Assembly (NCBI GenBank): GCA_028697875.1 | Contig: JAQVEQ010000002.1 | Span: 1 to 36,025 of the forward strand | Direction: 5' to 3' | DNA from: Novosphingobium sp. | GTDB lineage: Bacteria; Pseudomonadota; Alphaproteobacteria; Sphingomonadales; Sphingomonadaceae | DNA length: 36,025 nucleotides | Part shown: positions 33,470 through 36,025 of the stretch, one piece after another | Position numbering within the stretch: the stretch's first letter is position 1 | How the letters are laid out: every line of letters begins with the position of its first letter | Notes under the pieces: model-generated | Told to the model about the DNA's origin: nothing | Seen by the model: the letters and a program-made list of their open reading frames with translations, nothing else | Database searches by the model: none | Position numbers and translations under genes: made by a program

Positions 33470-34735
33470 TCAAGGATGGGTGTCGCCGGTCAGGGCATTC
33501 AAGCGCCACGCGGCAACGAGACGCATGCCTTCGGCTTCGAGCAGGGCGGCGTCCGCTTCGATTGCTTCGCGCTCGGCATCGAGCACAGCCAGCGTCGGCT
33601 TCGCGCCGACTTGCGCTTCGAGCTGGGTCCCGCGCAGGGCTTCTGCCGCCGCTTCGCTGCGCAGGCGCGATGCTTCGGCCATGCGCCGCGCCGTCACCAG
33701 GCCCTGCCAGCTGTCGATGACCATGCCTTCCAGCATCTGGTCGGCCTGCCGCAGGCGGGCCTCGCTGGCGCTGAGCTCGGCGTCGGCCACGCGGGTCTGA
33801 GCGGCGACCCGTCCGCCCGCCCAGAGCGTCCAGCGGCCGCGTATGCCGACCGCGACCGAGTCCGCCTTGTAATCGGGGAAGAACTGGTCGCGCACATGCG
33901 ATGCTTCGGCGAATACCCCGACTGTGGGCAGGCCTTCCGCTTCGGCGGCGCGCACACCGGAACGGGCGACACCGACCGCCTCCCGCGCCTGGCGCAGCGC
34001 CGGGTTGGCATTGCGCGCCAGGTCGAGCGCTGCGTCGAGCGAGGCGGGAGTGGCGGGCAGGGCGGGAAGGGGGGCGAGGTCTCCCGCCGGTTTGCCTGTC
34101 AGGCGCCGGAATGCGGCCTCCGCCGAGATACGCCGTCCCTGTGCCCCGGCCAGCCCGGCATCGGCTTCGGCCTTGCGCGCCTTGGCTTGGGCAAGTTCGG
34201 AACTGGGGATTTCACCGGCATGGTAACGCAGCCTGGCCTGCCGTTCAGTTTCCGTAAGTTCGGTGACGAGCTTGCCGAAACGCGCTTCGAGCTTTCGTGC
34301 GGTCAGCGTCTCTGCATAGGAACTCACGGCCTGGACGATCGTCTGCAAGCGGGTCTGTTCGGCCTGGAGCTTGGCAATTTCGGCACCGCCCTTGGCTTGG
34401 GCAATGGCCGACGAAATCCGGCCGCCGGCATAGATCGGCATTTCAGTGGTCGCCTTCAGGGCAACCGGTTGCACGTCGTCGGCGGTGAATCCGAAGAAAC
34501 CGCCATTGTCGATGCGGCCCGTCGCGACGGAACCCTCCACGCTAAGCAGCGGATTGCTTTCGGCCCGTGCCCGGTCGAGGCGGGCTTTCGCCGCTGTCTC
34601 GCCGGCATTGGCCTCGGCCAGCGCGGGAGCGTTTTCCAAGGCATCGGCGATTGCAGTGGCCAGGTCCTGCGCGGTTGCGGCAGGCGCGGCGGCAATACAC
34701 GGCAAGGGCGCAAGGGCCAGAAACAGGCGGCGCAT
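33470..34735 (-). CDS. TolC-family outer-membrane efflux protein
   Basis: 421 residues. Signal peptide MRRLFLALAPLPCIAAAPAATA. Two OEP repeats follow: LATAIADALENAPALAEANAG, KARLDRARAESNPLLSVEGS, LKATTEMPIYAGGRISSAI, then LDAALDLARNANPALRQAREAVGVARSGV, RGRWTLWAGGRVAAQTR, ending NALTGDTHP. Start ATG 34735 gives the signal peptide; TTG 34741 is just upstream. Begins 12 bp after the DUF2892 gene, so it is in the same operon as the sulfide:quinone oxidoreductase-like gene. No pump or adaptor gene lies beside it within this window, so its partner is unknown. Confidence 0.9.
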   Translation of the reverse strand: MRRLFLALAPLPCIAAAPAATAQDLATAIADALENAPALAEANAGETAAKARLDRARAESNPLLSVEGSVATGRIDNGGFFGFTADDVQPVALKATTEMPIYAGGRISSAIAQAKGGAEIAKLQAEQTRLQTIVQAVSSYAETLTARKLEARFGKLVTELTETERQARLRYHAGEIPSSELAQAKARKAEADAGLAGAQGRRISAEAAFRRLTGKPAGDLAPLPALPATPASLDAALDLARNANPALRQAREAVGVARSGVRAAEAEGLPTVGVFAEASHVRDQFFPDYKADSVAVGIRGRWTLWAGGRVAAQTRVADAELSASEARLRQADQMLEGMVIDSWQGLVTARRMAEASRLRSEAAAEALRGTQLEAQVGAKPTLAVLDAEREAIEADAALLEAEGMRLVAAWRLNALTGDTHP

Positions 34736-34747
34736 CGACAACTCGCT

Positions 34748-34951
34748 TCAGTTGAAAGCGTTACCGGGTTTGACACCCAATTTCTTGAAGACCAGCGCAG
34801 CCGGGCAGAACCCGGTGAAGCTGGCCTGGATCATGTTGACCCCGGCAACGATCGTCAGGACGATCCACCAAGGGTGGACATAGATCGACAGCAGCGCGCT
34901 GGCGAGGACGACGCATCCGGCGAAACGGAGGACAGCTGTATCGAGAGTCAT
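34748..34951 (-). CDS. DUF2892-family small membrane protein
   Basis: 67 residues. Two hydrophobic stretches (LRFAGCVVLASALLSIYV; WWIVLTIVAGVNMIQASFTGF) separated by a short HP turn, then CPAALVFKKLGVKPG. This is the YgaP-like membrane module that often follows a rhodanese domain in sulfur metabolism. Good ribosome site AGGAG 9 bases before the ATG. It sits 12 bp after the oxidoreductase gene and 12 bp before tolC, which supports a shared sulfide-related role. Function not established. Confidence 0.88.
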   Translation of the reverse strand: MTLDTAVLRFAGCVVLASALLSIYVHPWWIVLTIVAGVNMIQASFTGFCPAALVFKKLGVKPGNAFN

Positions 34952-34963
34952 GACCTTGGTCTC

Positions 34964-36025
34964 CTAGTCGAAGCGGAGCTTACGGATGCCGAGCGAGTGA
35001 AGCATGAGCTTTTCGTAGAAAGGTTCGCTTTCGCCCTTGCGCACCTTGCGCAGGAAGTACTTCTCGAATCCGATCTTGGCGAGATGGACCCATTTACCGC
35101 TCGCCGACCAGTTGCGGTTGCGTGGCGGGATCTGGGGTTCGGCGACGAAGACGACGCCGCCATCGCCGAAGTCGGCAAGGCATACCGCGTTCCAGCTCGC
35201 CTCGGCGGTCGGTTCGAGCCCGTCGAGCTCGCGCTTGAGGTTGATCGCGATGGCGGTCACCATCGATTCGATCATGAAGCCGGTCTTGGGCACGCCCACC
35301 GGCACCGGGGTCGGGCCCACCGGCGGGATCGCAACGCAGACGCCCAGCGAATAGACGTTCTTGAAAGTCGGATTGCGCTGGTGGTTGTCGGCCAGGATGA
35401 AACCGCGCGGATTGACCAACCCTTCGATGCCCATGACGGCCGGAACGCCGCGGAAGGCCGGGAGGATCATCGAAAAGCCGAAGGGAAGGTCGTGTGTTGC
35501 CTTGACCGAACCGTCTTCGGCAATTTCTTCGACGTGCATCGTGCCGTCTTCGACTTTGGCGATCTTTGCGCTGGTGATCCATTTGATGTGCCGCTCGCGC
35601 ATTTCGCTTTCGAGCAGGCCCTTGGTGTCGCCCACGCCGTCGAGGCCGAGGTGGCCGATGTAGGGTTCGGCGGTGATGAAAGTCATCGGCACGCGGTCGC
35701 GGGTCTTGCGGCGGCGGAGTTCTGTGTCGAGGATCATCGCGAATTCGTAGGCCGGGCCGTAGCACGAAGCGCCCTGGGCCGCGCCGACGACGATCGGGCG
35801 GGGATTCTTCGCCAGTTCCTCGAACGCGTCGGCGGCGGCTTCCGCATGGTCGGTCTTGCAGATCGACTGGGTGAAGCCCCCGTGCGGTCCGAGTCCCTCG
35901 ATCTCGTCGAAGGCCAGGTCGGGGCCGGTCGCGATCACGAGGTAATCGTAGGCGAGCGAGGTGCCGTCGTTGAGTTCCAGCCGGTTTTCCGCCGGGTGGA
36001 CGCGCTTTGCCCCGATGGGTGTGAA
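34964..36025 (-). CDS. Sulfide:quinone oxidoreductase-like FAD enzyme (N-terminal part outside window)
   Basis: 353 residues are visible. The start lies beyond 36025, so the FAD-binding N terminus is cut off; the GTG at 35938 is internal. The frame reads DYLVIATGPDLAF (second dinucleotide strand), then GGFTQSICKTDHA and GASCYGPAYEFA, which carry candidate redox cysteines. Further on are AVMGIEGLVNPRGFI, NVYSLGVCVAIPP, and VGVPKTGFMIESMVTAIA. The last two are typical of SQR and flavocytochrome c-type sulfide dehydrogenases. Expected role: oxidise sulfide at the membrane and feed the quinone pool. First known gene of the SQR-DUF2892-tolC operon. The exact SQR type cannot be settled without the N terminus. 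Confidence 0.85.
   Translation of the reverse strand, partial: FTPIGAKRVHPAENRLELNDGTSLAYDYLVIATGPDLAFDEIEGLGPHGGFTQSICKTDHAEAAADAFEELAKNPRPIVVGAAQGASCYGPAYEFAMILDTELRRRKTRDRVPMTFITAEPYIGHLGLDGVGDTKGLLESEMRERHIKWITSAKIAKVEDGTMHVEEIAEDGSVKATHDLPFGFSMILPAFRGVPAVMGIEGLVNPRGFILADNHQRNPTFKNVYSLGVCVAIPPVGPTPVPVGVPKTGFMIESMVTAIAINLKRELDGLEPTAEASWNAVCLADFGDGGVVFVAEPQIPPRNRNWSASGKWVHLAKIGFEKYFLRKVRKGESEPFYEKLMLHSLGIRKLRFD

Overview
The DNA is GC-rich. It carries paired TonB-dependent receptors, a FecI/FecR-type surface-signalling module, TauD-like dioxygenases, an amidohydrolase and an autotransporter/OmpA hybrid. This combination is typical of an alphaproteobacterium of the Sphingomonadaceae (Novosphingobium/Sphingobium/Sphingopyxis type). 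I infer that from gene content alone and ran no search. I saw no rRNA, tRNA, CRISPR array or transposase gene.

Layout. (1) 1-3915: the 3' part of a large repetitive autotransporter-barrel protein ending in a poly-proline linker and an OmpA peptidoglycan-binding domain, closed by a strong hairpin terminator. (2) 3968-11479: a catabolic-looking patch. It holds a LuxR-type regulator, a minus-strand pair (TauD-family dioxygenase, then an N-acyl-D-amino-acid deacylase-like amidohydrolase), and a divergent plus-strand group (VOC/glyoxalase protein, kinase-fold protein lacking the usual catalytic Asp, TetR regulator). It ends in a 5'-truncated second TauD-like gene. (3) 11676-12220: a TonB-dependent receptor reduced to its two ends by an internal deletion. 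Regions 2-3 look like a degradation locus that is partly decaying.

(4) 12390-20887: the most interesting block. Eight minus-strand genes are packed head to tail, mostly overlapping or separated by less than 25 bp: T_hemolysin-family protein, AMP-forming ligase fused to a haem-oxygenase-like diiron domain, SDR reductase, exported TPR protein, SAM methyltransferase, ECF sigma factor, FecR regulator, and a TonB receptor with an N-terminal signalling (STN) domain. The first five look like a small biosynthetic pathway. The last three are a classic ligand-sensing uptake system. Their fusion into one array suggests that the cell makes a small molecule and senses or re-imports it, for example a metallophore or signal. 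This is inference.

(5) 21001-25880: a TetR repressor divergent from a NodT-EmrA-EmrB tripartite efflux operon. A promoter and 20-bp palindrome sit in the gap. (6) 25920-28730: an SDR, then a plus-strand phosphoribosyltransferase and a kinase-fold protein. (7) 28721-33312: a minus-strand ppsA-capA-prs group. Together with the neighbouring phosphoribosyltransferase and kinase it resembles the PEP/PRPP stress clusters of proteobacteria. (8) 33470-36025: a sulfide:quinone oxidoreductase-like gene (cut by the window end), a DUF2892 membrane protein and a TolC-family protein, all on the minus strand.
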